Source: CAKZYD01 sp039814715 (GTDB lineage Bacteria > Pseudomonadota > Alphaproteobacteria > Sphingomonadales > CAKZYD01). From it: a DNA stretch of 64,000 nt. The stretch covers positions 1 through 64,000 of the forward strand of contig JBCCAR010000009.1 in the NCBI GenBank assembly GCA_039814715.1, given 5' to 3'. A model generated the notes under the pieces. It worked only from the letters and a program-made list of their open reading frames with translations. It ran no database searches and had not been told where the DNA came from. The position numbers were made by a program, and so were the translations under genes. Below are positions 50,064-59,458 of the stretch, in pieces (the first letter of the stretch is position 1; each line of letters opens with the position of its first letter).

Positions 50064-53000
50064 TTAAACCAGAGCAGCGTGTTCAACACCTGGAATATCC
50101 GCCAGCGCAGAGCGAACAGCTGCGTTGAGTTCCACAGATGTCGGCAAAGCGAGCTCAACTTCATCCTCATCGGCCGTGCGCATATATAACGTGATATGCC
50201 CGCCGCCTTGCGGCAGTTGATCGATGCGTGCTTTTAGGCTTTCCAAAACCTGCTCATTAGCTTGGCAATCAATCCGGCATTGGCTGAATGTATGGGTCCC
50301 CGCAGCCGCTTCACCTAAGGCCGCGATGGAGCGCCCTGTCAGGTTGACCCTATCGCCGCCTGGCATAACGTCCGCTGATACATTGATGGCGACAGGCACT
50401 TTTTGAAAGCTAAGAGCATGGACTTTTTCAACATGCTCGCCGAAAAAGCTCACTTCATACGGTCCGGACTGATCTGTTAGGCGCACATTGAGGAATACTT
50501 TGCCGCGCTTGGTCCGCCGCTCGTAGGTGTCTTGGATAAGCCCTGCAACAACGCCGCGCCTGCCGCCTTCGGGCGGGACATCGGTGAGGAGCTGCGCAGC
50601 GGTTTGCACGGCCTGCGCGGCCAGGTCATCTGCATAAAGGTCAAGTGGATGCGCGGTGAGATAAAACCCAAAAGCTATCTGCTCTTCTTGCAACCGCTGC
50701 ATGGCAGTCCATGGCTCAACAGCGGGCAAGGGCGGCATGGCCGCGCGCAGGTCAGCATCATCGAACAGACTGACGATTTGGCTGTCTTTGCGCGCTTTAG
50801 CTTCGTTGCTTGCCCTTAGAATAATGGGAATGGCTTCAAGAGTCTGCGCGCGGTTCTCGTTCAGGCAATCAAGCGCGCCGCCGCGGACCATATTCTCTAG
50901 CATCCGCTTGTTGAGTGCTTGCGGGTCAACCCGTTCTCCAAGGTCATACACGGTTTCAAAGGAACCATTGGCTTCGCGCTCTTTGGCAATCGCGGCCATG
51001 GCCTGCTCGCCGACATTTTTCATTGCTGCAAGGCCGTACCGTATAGCGCGTCCGTCAATTTCTTTGCGGGCGTTCTTTGTCAAATCTGGATCGACCGTTT
51101 CAACGCTGTAGCGCGGCTGGGACACATTAATATCTGGCGCTAAGATAGGAATGCCCATGCGCTTTGCTTCCGCTGCAAAGCTAGCGAGTTTGTCGGAGTT
51201 ATTCAGGTCTAAATTCATGGACGCGGCCATGAACTCAACCGGGTAGTTGGCTTTCAAATAGGCCGTTTGATAGGCGACAAGGGCGTAAGCGGCTGCGTGG
51301 CTCTTGTTAAAGCCATAGCCGGCGAACTTCGCCAACGTATCGAAAATACCGTTGGCTTCGGCCTCACCGACGTCGTTTTTCGCGGCGCCTTCGATAAAGC
51401 GAATGCGCTGCGCGTCCATTTCAGCAACCTTTTTCTTGCCCATCGCCCGGCGCAGCAGGTCAGCTTCGCCCAGGGAATAGCCAGCCATCACCTGCGCGAT
51501 TTGCATCACCTGTTCCTGGTAGACAGGAATGCCAAACGTCTCATCTAAGATGCTCTCCAGCATGGGGTGAAGCGTGTCATAGGCTTCGCCATGTTTGCGC
51601 GCAATGAAGGCTGGAATATTGTCCATCGGGCCGGGCCGGTATAGCGCGACGAGAGCAATAATATCTTCAAGGCGGTTGGGTTTCAGACCCATGAGGACGG
51701 AGCGCATGCCATCACTTTCCAGCTGGAAGATGCCGGCGCTTTCGCCTTTCGAGAGCAATTCGTATGTCCGCTCGTCATCGAGCGGAATATGGTCCAGATC
51801 AATCTCTATGCCGCGTTCACCGATAAACTGCACGGCGTTGGATAAAACCGTAAGTGTTTTGAGGCCTAAGAAGTCAAACTTGACGAGCCCAGCTTGCTCA
51901 ACCCACTTCATGTCAAATTGCGTCACCGGCATATCCGAGCGCGGATCGCGGTATAGCGGGACAAGTTGATCAAGCGGGCGGTCTCCAATGACTACGCCAG
52001 CAGCATGGGTGGAGGCATGCCGATACAGGCCCTCAAGGATTAAGGACAATTCGATGAGTTTCTTATTCTCATCATCCTTAGCGGCAGCCGCAAGCTTCGG
52101 CACCATATCAATGGCTTGTTCCAGGGTGACCGGCTTGGCGGGATTGTTTGGAACAAGCTTACATAAAGAATCCACCTGGCCATAGCTGAGGCCCACCACG
52201 CGCCCCACATCGCGCAGCACCATCCGCGCTTGCAGCTTTCCGAAGGTAATGATTTGGGCCACTTGGTCATGGCCATATTTCTCTTGAACGTAGCGGATCA
52301 CCTCTTCGCGCCGATCTTGGCAAAAATCGATGTCAAAATCCGGCATGGAGACACGCTCTGGATTTAAGAAGCGCTCAAATAGTAAGTCAAATTGTAGTGG
52401 ATCAAGGTTGGTTATGAGGAGTGACCATGCGACCAACGATCCAGCGCCAGATCCGCGGCCCGGGCCCACAGGAATATCTTGATCCTTGGACCACTGGATA
52501 AAATCGGCAACGATTAAAAAATAGCCGGGAAAGCCCATGCCGTCGATAACGCCAAGCTCGTAGTCCAGGCGTTCCCAATAGGGCTTTGCGGCCGCTTGTT
52601 TGGCAGCTTCGTCCATGCTCGGTTTGAAGACATACTCGCTCAGCCGTTGCTTCAAGCCTTCAGCGGCCTTCTCACGAAGCATATCTGTTTCAGATAGACC
52701 ACTGCCCTGTGCGAAGTTAGGCAAGATGGGCGGGCGCTTCTTGACTTTAAAGGCACAGCGCCGCGCGATGGTGACTGTATTTGACAGCGCTTCGGGAATA
52801 TCGCGAAAAAGGTCCTGCATCTCGCGCATGGATTTAAAGCGGTATTCTGGCGTCAATTTCGGCCGATCCTGCCGAGCCGCGACGATGCCAGCAGCGATAC
52901 AAGTCAGCGCATCATGGGCTTCATAATGGCTTGTTTTTTCAAACAAGCATCGATTGGTGGCTACCAGCGCAATGCCGTTGTCCTGGGCCAATTGCACGAG

Positions 53001-53582
53001 CTGCTTTTCAAGCCTGTCTTCATCTTGGCGGCCATGGCGTGAAGTCTCGATGTAAAACCGGTCACCAAACGCCGTTAACAAGCGCTGCATGTAGGCCTCG
53101 GCGCGTTCCGGCTGTTCCGCCAAGATGGCTTTTCCAATAGCCCCATCAATGCCGCCGGACAGCACGATCAGGTCTTCATTCAGGCTCTCAATATCTTCAA
53201 GAGCGACTTGCGGCGCGTGGGTCGCGTCGGTCTCTAAATGGGCATTAGAGACCAGCTTCATCAGATTTTCATAGCCGCGCTCGCTTTGTGCAAGCAAGAC
53301 CAACCAATCGGCCGCTGGCGTGCGCGCTTGCGGTAAAGCACTGGCCTCGCGCGGCCGCGCAACAGCTAAAGTAACGCCAATGATCGGCTGTACGCCCGCT
53401 GCCCATAATGCTTCGGAGAATTCAAGCGCGCCAAAAAGGTTGTTGCGGTCCGTTATGGCGAGTGCGGGCATGCCGTCTTTGGCTGCGAGCGCTGCGAGTT
53501 TTTTGATGTGCATTGCCCCCTCTGCGAGGGAGAAGGCAGAGTGGGACCGCAGATGAACGAAAGGCTGTTTGGGAACTGTCAT
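50064..53582 (-). CDS. dnaE: DNA polymerase III alpha subunit
   Basis: The 1172-residue replicative polymerase (ATG at 53580-53582; a GTG two codons earlier is possible). An N-terminal PHP domain (FVHLRSHSAFSLAEGAMHIKKLAALAAKDGMPALAITDRNNLFGALEF, in part) precedes the C-family palm with VGPGRGSGAGSLVAWSL and the catalytic aspartates in SMPDFDIDFCQDRREEVI. Then come the helix-hairpin-helix region, the OB fold (GRRGVVAGLIQDTYERRTKRGKVFLNVRLTD) and a C-terminal tail. It begins the dnaE-NUDIX stretch downstream of lolD. Confidence 0.97.
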   Translation of the reverse strand: MTVPKQPFVHLRSHSAFSLAEGAMHIKKLAALAAKDGMPALAITDRNNLFGALEFSEALWAAGVQPIIGVTLAVARPREASALPQARTPAADWLVLLAQSERGYENLMKLVSNAHLETDATHAPQVALEDIESLNEDLIVLSGGIDGAIGKAILAEQPERAEAYMQRLLTAFGDRFYIETSRHGRQDEDRLEKQLVQLAQDNGIALVATNRCLFEKTSHYEAHDALTCIAAGIVAARQDRPKLTPEYRFKSMREMQDLFRDIPEALSNTVTIARRCAFKVKKRPPILPNFAQGSGLSETDMLREKAAEGLKQRLSEYVFKPSMDEAAKQAAAKPYWERLDYELGVIDGMGFPGYFLIVADFIQWSKDQDIPVGPGRGSGAGSLVAWSLLITNLDPLQFDLLFERFLNPERVSMPDFDIDFCQDRREEVIRYVQEKYGHDQVAQIITFGKLQARMVLRDVGRVVGLSYGQVDSLCKLVPNNPAKPVTLEQAIDMVPKLAAAAKDDENKKLIELSLILEGLYRHASTHAAGVVIGDRPLDQLVPLYRDPRSDMPVTQFDMKWVEQAGLVKFDFLGLKTLTVLSNAVQFIGERGIEIDLDHIPLDDERTYELLSKGESAGIFQLESDGMRSVLMGLKPNRLEDIIALVALYRPGPMDNIPAFIARKHGEAYDTLHPMLESILDETFGIPVYQEQVMQIAQVMAGYSLGEADLLRRAMGKKKVAEMDAQRIRFIEGAAKNDVGEAEANGIFDTLAKFAGYGFNKSHAAAYALVAYQTAYLKANYPVEFMAASMNLDLNNSDKLASFAAEAKRMGIPILAPDINVSQPRYSVETVDPDLTKNARKEIDGRAIRYGLAAMKNVGEQAMAAIAKEREANGSFETVYDLGERVDPQALNKRMLENMVRGGALDCLNENRAQTLEAIPIILRASNEAKARKDSQIVSLFDDADLRAAMPPLPAVEPWTAMQRLQEEQIAFGFYLTAHPLDLYADDLAAQAVQTAAQLLTDVPPEGGRRGVVAGLIQDTYERRTKRGKVFLNVRLTDQSGPYEVSFFGEHVEKVHALSFQKVPVAINVSADVMPGGDRVNLTGRSIAALGEAAAGTHTFSQCRIDCQANEQVLESLKARIDQLPQGGGHITLYMRTADEDEVELALPTSVELNAAVRSALADIPGVEHAALV

Positions 53583-53632
53583 GGTCACACTTTAACCATG
53601 ACGCTTTGTGGTTCAATCAGGCTTTAAAAACA

Positions 53633-54322
53633 CTAGGCAGCGCCTAGCAAGCCGTCGTGTAAATAGACCCGGCGGTCCATGCGTTCTGCGAGACTCGGGT
53701 TATGGGTGGCGATCAATGCCGACGTGCGTTGCTCACGTGTAAGCTTGATGAGCTCGTCAAAGACGATGTCAGCCGTGGCTTCGTCGAGATTGCCCGTAGG
53801 CTCATCGGCCAGCAGCAACGCAGGCTGTCCAACCAGCGCGCGGGCAATGGCAACGCGCTGCTGCTCGCCGCCGGACAACTCGGCAGGCCGGTGGCGCAGG
53901 CGGTGCTTGAGACCAAGCCTGGACAACATGTCAGCGGCCATATCTTTCGCTTTGCTGCTGGAGACATCACGAACGAGCAAGGCAAATAGGACATTCTCCA
54001 GGGCCGTGAAATCCGGCAGGAGGTGATGAAACTGGTACACAAAGCCGATTTTGTCGCGGCGCAGCTGCGTGCGGTCTTGTTCTTTTAAGCGCCCACAGTC
54101 AGTCCCGTCGATGATAATAGAGCCTTTATAGCCACCTTCGAGCTGACCGGCAGCTTGAAGAAGTGTCGATTTGCCAGCGCCGGATGGACCAAGGAGGCCA
54201 ACAACCTCGCCTTCCCCGATGGTCAGGTTGATGCCCTTGAGCACCTCAATGGTCTCGCTGCCTTGGGTATAGCTACGGCGCAGATCGCGCAGGTCTAACA
54301 CGGCCCCGCCCATCTTATTCAT
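53633..54322 (-). CDS. lolD: Lipoprotein-releasing ABC transporter, ATP-binding protein LolD
   Basis: A 229-residue ATPase. Walker A is in GLLGPSGAGKSTLLQAAG, the signature is LSGGEQQRVAIARALVGQ, and Walker B is LLLADEPTGNLDE. It powers LolC to extract lipoproteins from the inner membrane for transfer to the outer membrane. It overlaps lolC by 8 bp. Retention of the Lol system shows that an outer membrane with lipoproteins is present. Confidence 0.95.
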   Translation of the reverse strand: MNKMGGAVLDLRDLRRSYTQGSETIEVLKGINLTIGEGEVVGLLGPSGAGKSTLLQAAGQLEGGYKGSIIIDGTDCGRLKEQDRTQLRRDKIGFVYQFHHLLPDFTALENVLFALLVRDVSSSKAKDMAADMLSRLGLKHRLRHRPAELSGGEQQRVAIARALVGQPALLLADEPTGNLDEATADIVFDELIKLTREQRTSALIATHNPSLAERMDRRVYLHDGLLGAA

Positions 54323-55556
54323 ATCGCAGCACGGTCACGGGATCAGTGCGCGAGGCGCGCCAGGACGGATATAGCGTCGCCAGAATAGTCAAACCAAGCG
54401 CAAGTAAGACAATAGTTGCCACTTCCGTTGGATCGATTTTCGACGGCATCTCCGTCAAGAAGCGCACAGAAGGGTCCCATAGATTTGCCCCTGTCATGGC
54501 GCTAATAAAACGCTGAATGCTGTTGAGATTAAGCGTCAGCAATAAACCCAGCCCCAGCCCTGCCAGCGTCCCGGCCACGCCGATGGTGCCGCCAGCGATG
54601 ATAAACACGCGCATCATGGACCGGCGCCCAGCCCCCATGGTGCGCAAAATCGCAATATCACGGGATTTAAAGCGCACCAACATGACCAAGCTGGAGATAA
54701 TATTAAAGGCCGCAACGAAAATGATGATGGTGAGGATGATGAACATGACATTGCGTTCCAAGACGAGCGCTTCATAGAGCTCACGGTTGGTTTGCCGCCA
54801 ATCAGACACGCCGCCCACTTTGCGGATCACATCGATGATCGGCAAATAGCTGTCTTCGACCTTATCGGGGTCCATAACCTGAAGCTCAATACCGGAGACG
54901 CTATCGCCCATACGAAAATAGGTCTGCGCTGCTTCAAGCGGCAAATACACAAACGCATTGTCAAAATTATAGATACCAACTTCGAAAATGGATGTGACTT
55001 GATAGCTGACAAAGCGCGGCGCTGTCCCGAACGGCGTTGTGGTGCCTTGGGGGGAAATTATGGTAATATCATCGCCGATGCGCAGGCCAAGATTGGCCGC
55101 AAGGCGTGATCCAACGGACGCTGAATTATCGCCCTCAAACGCATCTAACGAGCCATGCACAATGTTGGCGCCAACCAGGGGCAGTGATTTCAGGTTCTCT
55201 TGGCTCACACCGCGCACAATGGCCCCAGCCGTGCGGCTTTTATAGCTGGTCATGACCTGCTTCTCGATGAGCGGCGTTGCGCGCACAATGCCAGGCTGGG
55301 CCATGACCTGCGCAGCCACCTCTTCATATTCATAAAGCTGGCCGCCATAGCCTTGGATCACGGCGTGACCATTGACGCCTAAAATCCGGTCGAACAGCTC
55401 CTCTCGAAAGCCATTCATGACGGACATCACGGTAATCAGCGCTGCAACGCCAATCGCTATCCCTAAGAAGGATAGGACGGAGACCAGGAAGATGAAGCCC
55501 TCTCCTTTGGAGGGCATCAAATAGCGCCGAGCTATGAGCCACTCATAGGCTTTCAC
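54315..55556 (-). CDS. lolC: Lipoprotein-releasing ABC transporter, permease LolC/LolE
   Basis: A 413-residue FtsX-type permease with four helices and a large periplasmic domain between helices 1 and 2. It starts MKAYEWLIARRYLMPSKGEGFIFLVSVLSFLGIAIGVAALITVMSVMNGFREEL (in part), and its C-terminal FtsX part has FKSRDIAILRTMGAGRRSMMRVFIIAGG. Alphaproteobacteria usually have a single protein in place of LolC and LolE. It overlaps proS by four bases. Confidence 0.95.
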   Translation of the reverse strand: MKAYEWLIARRYLMPSKGEGFIFLVSVLSFLGIAIGVAALITVMSVMNGFREELFDRILGVNGHAVIQGYGGQLYEYEEVAAQVMAQPGIVRATPLIEKQVMTSYKSRTAGAIVRGVSQENLKSLPLVGANIVHGSLDAFEGDNSASVGSRLAANLGLRIGDDITIISPQGTTTPFGTAPRFVSYQVTSIFEVGIYNFDNAFVYLPLEAAQTYFRMGDSVSGIELQVMDPDKVEDSYLPIIDVIRKVGGVSDWRQTNRELYEALVLERNVMFIILTIIIFVAAFNIISSLVMLVRFKSRDIAILRTMGAGRRSMMRVFIIAGGTIGVAGTLAGLGLGLLLTLNLNSIQRFISAMTGANLWDPSVRFLTEMPSKIDPTEVATIVLLALGLTILATLYPSWRASRTDPVTVLRYE

Positions 55557-56872
55557 GCGGGCGTGCTTTGCGTCAAATAACCCAGCGTTTCGTCTGGTGA
55601 TAAGCTCTGTTTTGCGCCGCTCGCTCGGTCTTTGACTTCAAAGATCCCTTCCTTCAAGCCGCGCGGACCCACCGTGACTTGATATGGTAGGCCAATCAAA
55701 TCCATAGCTGCGAATTTGGCGCCCGCGCGCTCATCGCGGTCATCATAGAGAACGTCTTTTCCTGCGGCCCTAAGCTTGCCTTCTAAGGCTTCACAGGCGC
55801 TATCTGTTGCATCATCGCCAGCGCGAAGATTGATGAGGCCGACATCAAAGGGAGAGACGGAGGCTGGCCAGATAATGCCATTGTCATCATGACTAGCTTC
55901 AATAATACCGCCCACAAGCCGAGAGACGCCAATCCCATAGCTGCCCATTTGGACTGGGATTTCCGATCCGTCCTGCCCTTGCACTTTTGCGTCCATAGCC
56001 TCGGAATATTTGGTGCCAAAAAAGAAGATATGGCCAACTTCAATACCGCGCTTCGTGCGCAGATGAGCGTCATCAATGGGGCAGTCTTCCGGCGTATGCT
56101 GCCCTTCTTCCATGGCATAGATGTTTTGCAGGGTTTCAATCACATCATCGCCTGGCATTACATCACGCATCTGATCTGCCGTGATCGCTTCGAGTGCTTG
56201 ATCGTAAAACAGCGCGCTCTCACCCGTCTCTGCGAGAATATGAAATTCGTGACTAAGGTCGCCGCCAATCGGGCCAGTATCAGCGCGGACAGGGACAGCA
56301 CGAAGGCCAAGGCGGGCAAACGTGCGTAAATAGGCGGCAAACATTGCATCATAGGATGCCCGCGCTGAGGCTTCATCAAGATCAAAGCTATAGGCGTCCT
56401 TCATGGAGAATTCGCGTCCACGCATCACGCCAAAGCGCGGCCGCACCTCATCGCGGAATTTCCACTGAATATGATACAGATTAAGCGGCAAGTCTTTATA
56501 GCTGCGCACATCTCGTTTGAAGAGGTCTGTAATCATCTCTTCATTGGTCGGCCCAAATAACATATCGCGGCCTTGGCGGTCTTGAATGCGCAGCATTTCT
56601 TCGCCGTAATCGTCATAGCGGCCGCTCTGGCGCCATAGTTCCGCTGATTGGATGGTTGGCATCAAGACTTCGACTGCGCCCGCTCGGTTCATTTCGCTGC
56701 GGACAATGGTCTCAATTTTTTTCAGCACTTTCAGGCCAAGCGGAAGCCATGCGTAAATGCCCGCGCTGGTTTGCCGGATCATTCCAGCGCGCAACATCAA
56801 CTGGTGCGATGCAATCGCAGCCTCCGTTGGGGTCTCTTTTAAGACGGGTAAGTAATACTGGGATAGCCGCAT
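55553..56872 (-). CDS. proS: Proline--tRNA ligase, short form without editing domain
   Basis: A 439-residue class II synthetase. Motif 2 is in YHIQWKFRDEVRPRFGVMRGREFSMKDAYSFD; it begins MRLSQYYLPVLKETPTEAAIASHQLMLRAGMI (in part). Bacterial ProRS is normally about 570 residues with an INS editing domain. The direct run from the catalytic core (DTGPIGGDLSHEFHIL) to IGVSRLVGGIIEASHDDNGIIWP with only about 90 residues between shows that the INS domain is absent, as is known for alphaproteobacteria. Editing of alanyl-tRNA(Pro) would need a separate ProX/YbaK-type protein. Confidence 0.96.
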   Translation of the reverse strand: MRLSQYYLPVLKETPTEAAIASHQLMLRAGMIRQTSAGIYAWLPLGLKVLKKIETIVRSEMNRAGAVEVLMPTIQSAELWRQSGRYDDYGEEMLRIQDRQGRDMLFGPTNEEMITDLFKRDVRSYKDLPLNLYHIQWKFRDEVRPRFGVMRGREFSMKDAYSFDLDEASARASYDAMFAAYLRTFARLGLRAVPVRADTGPIGGDLSHEFHILAETGESALFYDQALEAITADQMRDVMPGDDVIETLQNIYAMEEGQHTPEDCPIDDAHLRTKRGIEVGHIFFFGTKYSEAMDAKVQGQDGSEIPVQMGSYGIGVSRLVGGIIEASHDDNGIIWPASVSPFDVGLINLRAGDDATDSACEALEGKLRAAGKDVLYDDRDERAGAKFAAMDLIGLPYQVTVGPRGLKEGIFEVKDRASGAKQSLSPDETLGYLTQSTPA

Positions 56873-56944
56873 AGCCTAAAAGCCTCTCAAGCGCGGGCAA
56901 CCAGCGCTAAGTGGTGAAAGATTGCGGTGTTTCTAGGGCGCGCC

Positions 56945-57277
56945 TTATTCCGGCGCAACAGGTTTGTCGATGGAACGCAGCAGGTTAGGCTGGCATTCAG
57001 CAGGGAGATCCGCTGGCCCTAGCCTCGGCACTGCAACACTGACCGCTCCAGCAAAGGCGCGCGGCGTGTTGGCAAGGCCTGGCAAGGCCGTTTCAATCGG
57101 GATAAGGGCTGTGAAACCTGGCGCTGGTTTAGGCTCTGCTGAAGCTTCAGTTATGGGCTTGCTGAGATCAATGTCGCCGAGAATAACGCGGGATGCGCAA
57201 GGATCGTCAGCGGTTTGCGCTCCTGCGGTAGAACAAAACAGCGCCAAGGCGACCGCAAATAGCGTAAACTGTTGCAT
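56945..57277 (-). CDS. Small exported protein, unknown
   Basis: The ATG at 57275-57277 opens a clear signal peptide (MQQFTLFAVALALFCSTAGAQ) and a 110-residue protein. The mature 89 residues are Pro/Ala-rich, with two cysteines (DDPCAS and PAECQP) that could form a disulfide. I recognise no family. It lies between DUF1467 and proS on the same strand, separated from the former by the candidate small RNA. The coding pattern and the signal peptide support a real gene. Confidence 0.6.
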   Translation of the reverse strand: MQQFTLFAVALALFCSTAGAQTADDPCASRVILGDIDLSKPITEASAEPKPAPGFTALIPIETALPGLANTPRAFAGAVSVAVPRLGPADLPAECQPNLLRSIDKPVAPE

Positions 57278-57320
57278 GTTCGTCACTATGCACCACAAAG
57301 CTTTTCAAACTCTAACCAAA

Positions 57321-57349
57321 TTGCGATTGCAGACGTGACAGGCTGAAAT
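57321..57349 (+). promoter_or_regulatory. Candidate promoter of a small RNA
   Basis: TTGCGA and TGAAAT stand exactly 17 bases apart; each matches the sigma-70 consensus at four of six positions. No plus-strand gene follows, but three hairpins do, the last like a terminator. Confidence 0.35.
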
Positions 57350-57355
57350 GATTTC

Positions 57356-57469
57356 AACATAGTGATGGTGGCTCAGGTCAGGGAGAGCCAATTTTCGCAA
57401 GTAATATCCCTTCTTAGGGATTGCGGGTTCATAGGCCGGTTCTTCAAGGGGAGGACCGGCCTATTTATT
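57356..57469 (+). ncRNA. Candidate trans-acting small RNA, about 110 nt
   Basis: Three stem-loops in series: TGGCTC/GAGCCA (57369-57390), ATCCCT/AGGGAT with a TCTT loop (57406-57421), and a perfect 10-bp stem ATAGGCCGGT/ACCGGCCTAT (57431-57464) followed by TTATT. The last loop displays AAGGGGAGG, which resembles a Shine-Dalgarno sequence. All nearby genes are on the minus strand, so the terminator-like end on the plus strand has no coding gene to serve. It does not look like 6S, SRP or tmRNA. The T-run is weak. Confidence 0.45.
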
Positions 57470-57477
57470 GTCTGGAT

Positions 57478-57780
57478 TTAAGTGCCGGAGCCGGGCGTCT
57501 CTATATAGCTATCACCGCGCAGCGCATCTGGGGTTAAAATATCCCAAGGAGCAACACCGGCTTTGACGGCCCAAAAGTACAAAAACCATATCGGTATGGC
57601 GAGCACGGTGGTGATGAGCAGCTTGCGCCCAAGACGCGGCGCTACTGGCGCCCCAGGGTCGTGTCCTGCCCCCACTTCTTCTCCGGCTTCATGGGCGCTT
57701 GTCGCACCAAATGGTAGAACCGTGAACAACAAGACCCACCAAATCAAAAGATAGGCAATGATCGCGCCCGCGATGTTCAT
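57478..57780 (-). CDS. DUF1467 family membrane protein
   Basis: A 100-residue protein with two membrane helices: GAIIAYLLIWWVLLFTVLPFG and KLLITTVLAIPIWFLYFWAV. The motif LPFGATSAHEAGEEVGAGHDPGAP (written in part) is typical of DUF1467. The family is confined largely to alphaproteobacteria and is regularly found beside rnj and proS, as here. The function is unknown. It follows rnj by 25 bp. Confidence 0.9.
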   Translation of the reverse strand: MNIAGAIIAYLLIWWVLLFTVLPFGATSAHEAGEEVGAGHDPGAPVAPRLGRKLLITTVLAIPIWFLYFWAVKAGVAPWDILTPDALRGDSYIETPGSGT

Positions 57781-57805
57781 CAGATCACGTCCTCTATGAA
57801 GCTCA

Positions 57806-59458
57806 TCAGATGGTATGCACCATGACGCTGGTTTGCGGTTTCTTACCGCAATATTCTCTCAAGGCACGGCGCACAGCAATGCGAACGGCTTCGCCGACCT
57901 GGTCCGCATTGGCGTTGCGGCGGCCCGCTTTGCGCAAACCATCCTCGACGGCCTCTGAGCAAATCTCGCGCAAGTCCTCATCATCTTGACCAGGCACCCC
58001 TTGAAGGAGAATTTGCGGGTCATCCATCAGGTCCCCATGATCGTCTATCACCAGCGAAACAGTCGCTGATCCGTTAAAAGCCAGCCTGCGCCGATCAACG
58101 ATGGATGCACCATCACGCAGCACCAGCTCATCGCCATCAAGGGCCAAATAATTTGATGGAGCATAGCCAATACGCTCAACTTTGCCTGGGGCTAAGCGAA
58201 CAATGTCGCCATTCAGTGGCACATAGGTCTCGGATATGCCAAGCGATTTGGCAAAGGCGGCATGCGTCTTCATGTGCCGCATTTCACCGTGAACGGGGAC
58301 GACTGCTGCAGGCTTAATCCAGCCATAGAGGCGTTTGAGCTCTGGCTGACACGGATGGCCGGAGACGTGAATGAACGCATCTTTCTCCGTGATGATATTA
58401 ATATTGCGCGCGGCGAGCGCGTTATAGACTTCGCCTAACGTGCGTTCATTGCCAGGAATGATTTTTGAGGAGAACGCAACAGTGTCCCCCGCTGTGAAAG
58501 AGATATCGCGGTGATCATCATGGGCTATGCGGTACAGCGCTGCGCGCGGCTCACCCTGACAGCCCGTACAAATGATCATGACCTTGTCGCGCGGTAAGTG
58601 TTTGACTTCATTTTGGTCTAGAACTGGCGGAAAGTCTTCTAAATAGCCGGTGGCCTTGGCTAAGGCGATGTTGCGCGTTAACGATCGGCCCAGGACTGCC
58701 AAATGACGCCCGGTTGCATTGGCGACTTTCCCAAGCGTGTCCAGGCGGGCCACGTTGCTCGCGAAAGTTGTGACGACCAACCGCCCTTTCACATCTGCAA
58801 ACAGCTCGAGCATACAGTCGCGAACGGCTCCTTCAGATCCGGACGGCGCGGTGTTCAGCGCATTTGTGCTATCGCCAATAAGCGCGGCAATGCCCTTTTC
58901 ACCGATCGCTTGAAGGACCTCAGGCGCTGCTGGTGTCCCAATAATGGGATCGTCATCTAGCTTCCAATCGCCTGTGTGGAAAATGTTACCAGCCGGGGTC
59001 TCAATCAACAGCGCATGCCCTTCTGGAATTGAGTGCGCCAGTTCGACATAGCGTATTTTGAACGGACCAATTTCAATGTCGCCGCCGCGAGGGACCTCGT
59101 GCAGATCATCGCCCAATTGGAGATTATGGTCTGCCAGTTTGTGGCGCATCATCGCGATTGTAAAGGGCGTCCCATAAAGCGGCACATGTAAGTCCGGCCA
59201 CAGAAAGGGAACGGCGCCGCCATGGTCTTCATGCGCATGTGTCAGAACCACGGCCTTGAGCTTCTTGCCTAAATCTTCCGCAAAGCTAGAATCGGGAAAA
59301 ATTAGCTCTACGCCGGGGTCCCTATCTGTGGGAAAAGTCATGCCGCAATCGACCATGATCCAGCTATCGTTGTAGCCGAACATGTTCATATTCATGCCAA
59401 TCTCGCCCGAGCCCCCTAAAGGAACAAAAACCAGGGTGTCGCGGGGAATGGTCGTCAT
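57806..59458 (-). CDS. rnj: Ribonuclease J
   Basis: A 550-residue metallo-beta-lactamase/beta-CASP nuclease with endo- and 5' exonuclease activity on RNA. The zinc motif HAHEDHGG is at 74-81, and further ligands are in HTGDWKLDD and later HVSGHPCQPELKRLYGWIKPAAVVPVHGE. The beta-CASP region includes IICTGCQGEPRAALYRIA. It is the alphaproteobacterial RNA-turnover enzyme of this locus. Its start overlaps the coaX stop (ATGA). Confidence 0.95.
   Translation of the reverse strand: MTTIPRDTLVFVPLGGSGEIGMNMNMFGYNDSWIMVDCGMTFPTDRDPGVELIFPDSSFAEDLGKKLKAVVLTHAHEDHGGAVPFLWPDLHVPLYGTPFTIAMMRHKLADHNLQLGDDLHEVPRGGDIEIGPFKIRYVELAHSIPEGHALLIETPAGNIFHTGDWKLDDDPIIGTPAAPEVLQAIGEKGIAALIGDSTNALNTAPSGSEGAVRDCMLELFADVKGRLVVTTFASNVARLDTLGKVANATGRHLAVLGRSLTRNIALAKATGYLEDFPPVLDQNEVKHLPRDKVMIICTGCQGEPRAALYRIAHDDHRDISFTAGDTVAFSSKIIPGNERTLGEVYNALAARNINIITEKDAFIHVSGHPCQPELKRLYGWIKPAAVVPVHGEMRHMKTHAAFAKSLGISETYVPLNGDIVRLAPGKVERIGYAPSNYLALDGDELVLRDGASIVDRRRLAFNGSATVSLVIDDHGDLMDDPQILLQGVPGQDDEDLREICSEAVEDGLRKAGRRNANADQVGEAVRIAVRRALREYCGKKPQTSVMVHTI

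Noticed and set aside
50054..50170. Extension of the NUDIX frame into dnaE
   Set aside because: The extra 39 residues read the end of dnaE in another frame; the ATG at 50053 fits the family.
53517..53540. CCCTCTGCGAGGGAGAAGG in dnaE resembling the GC-rich palindrome
   Set aside because: It encodes the conserved SAFSLAEGA of the PHP domain and lacks the tail seen in the true copies.
55553..56872. ProS looked truncated because it lacks the editing domain
   Set aside because: The short form is the norm in alphaproteobacteria.
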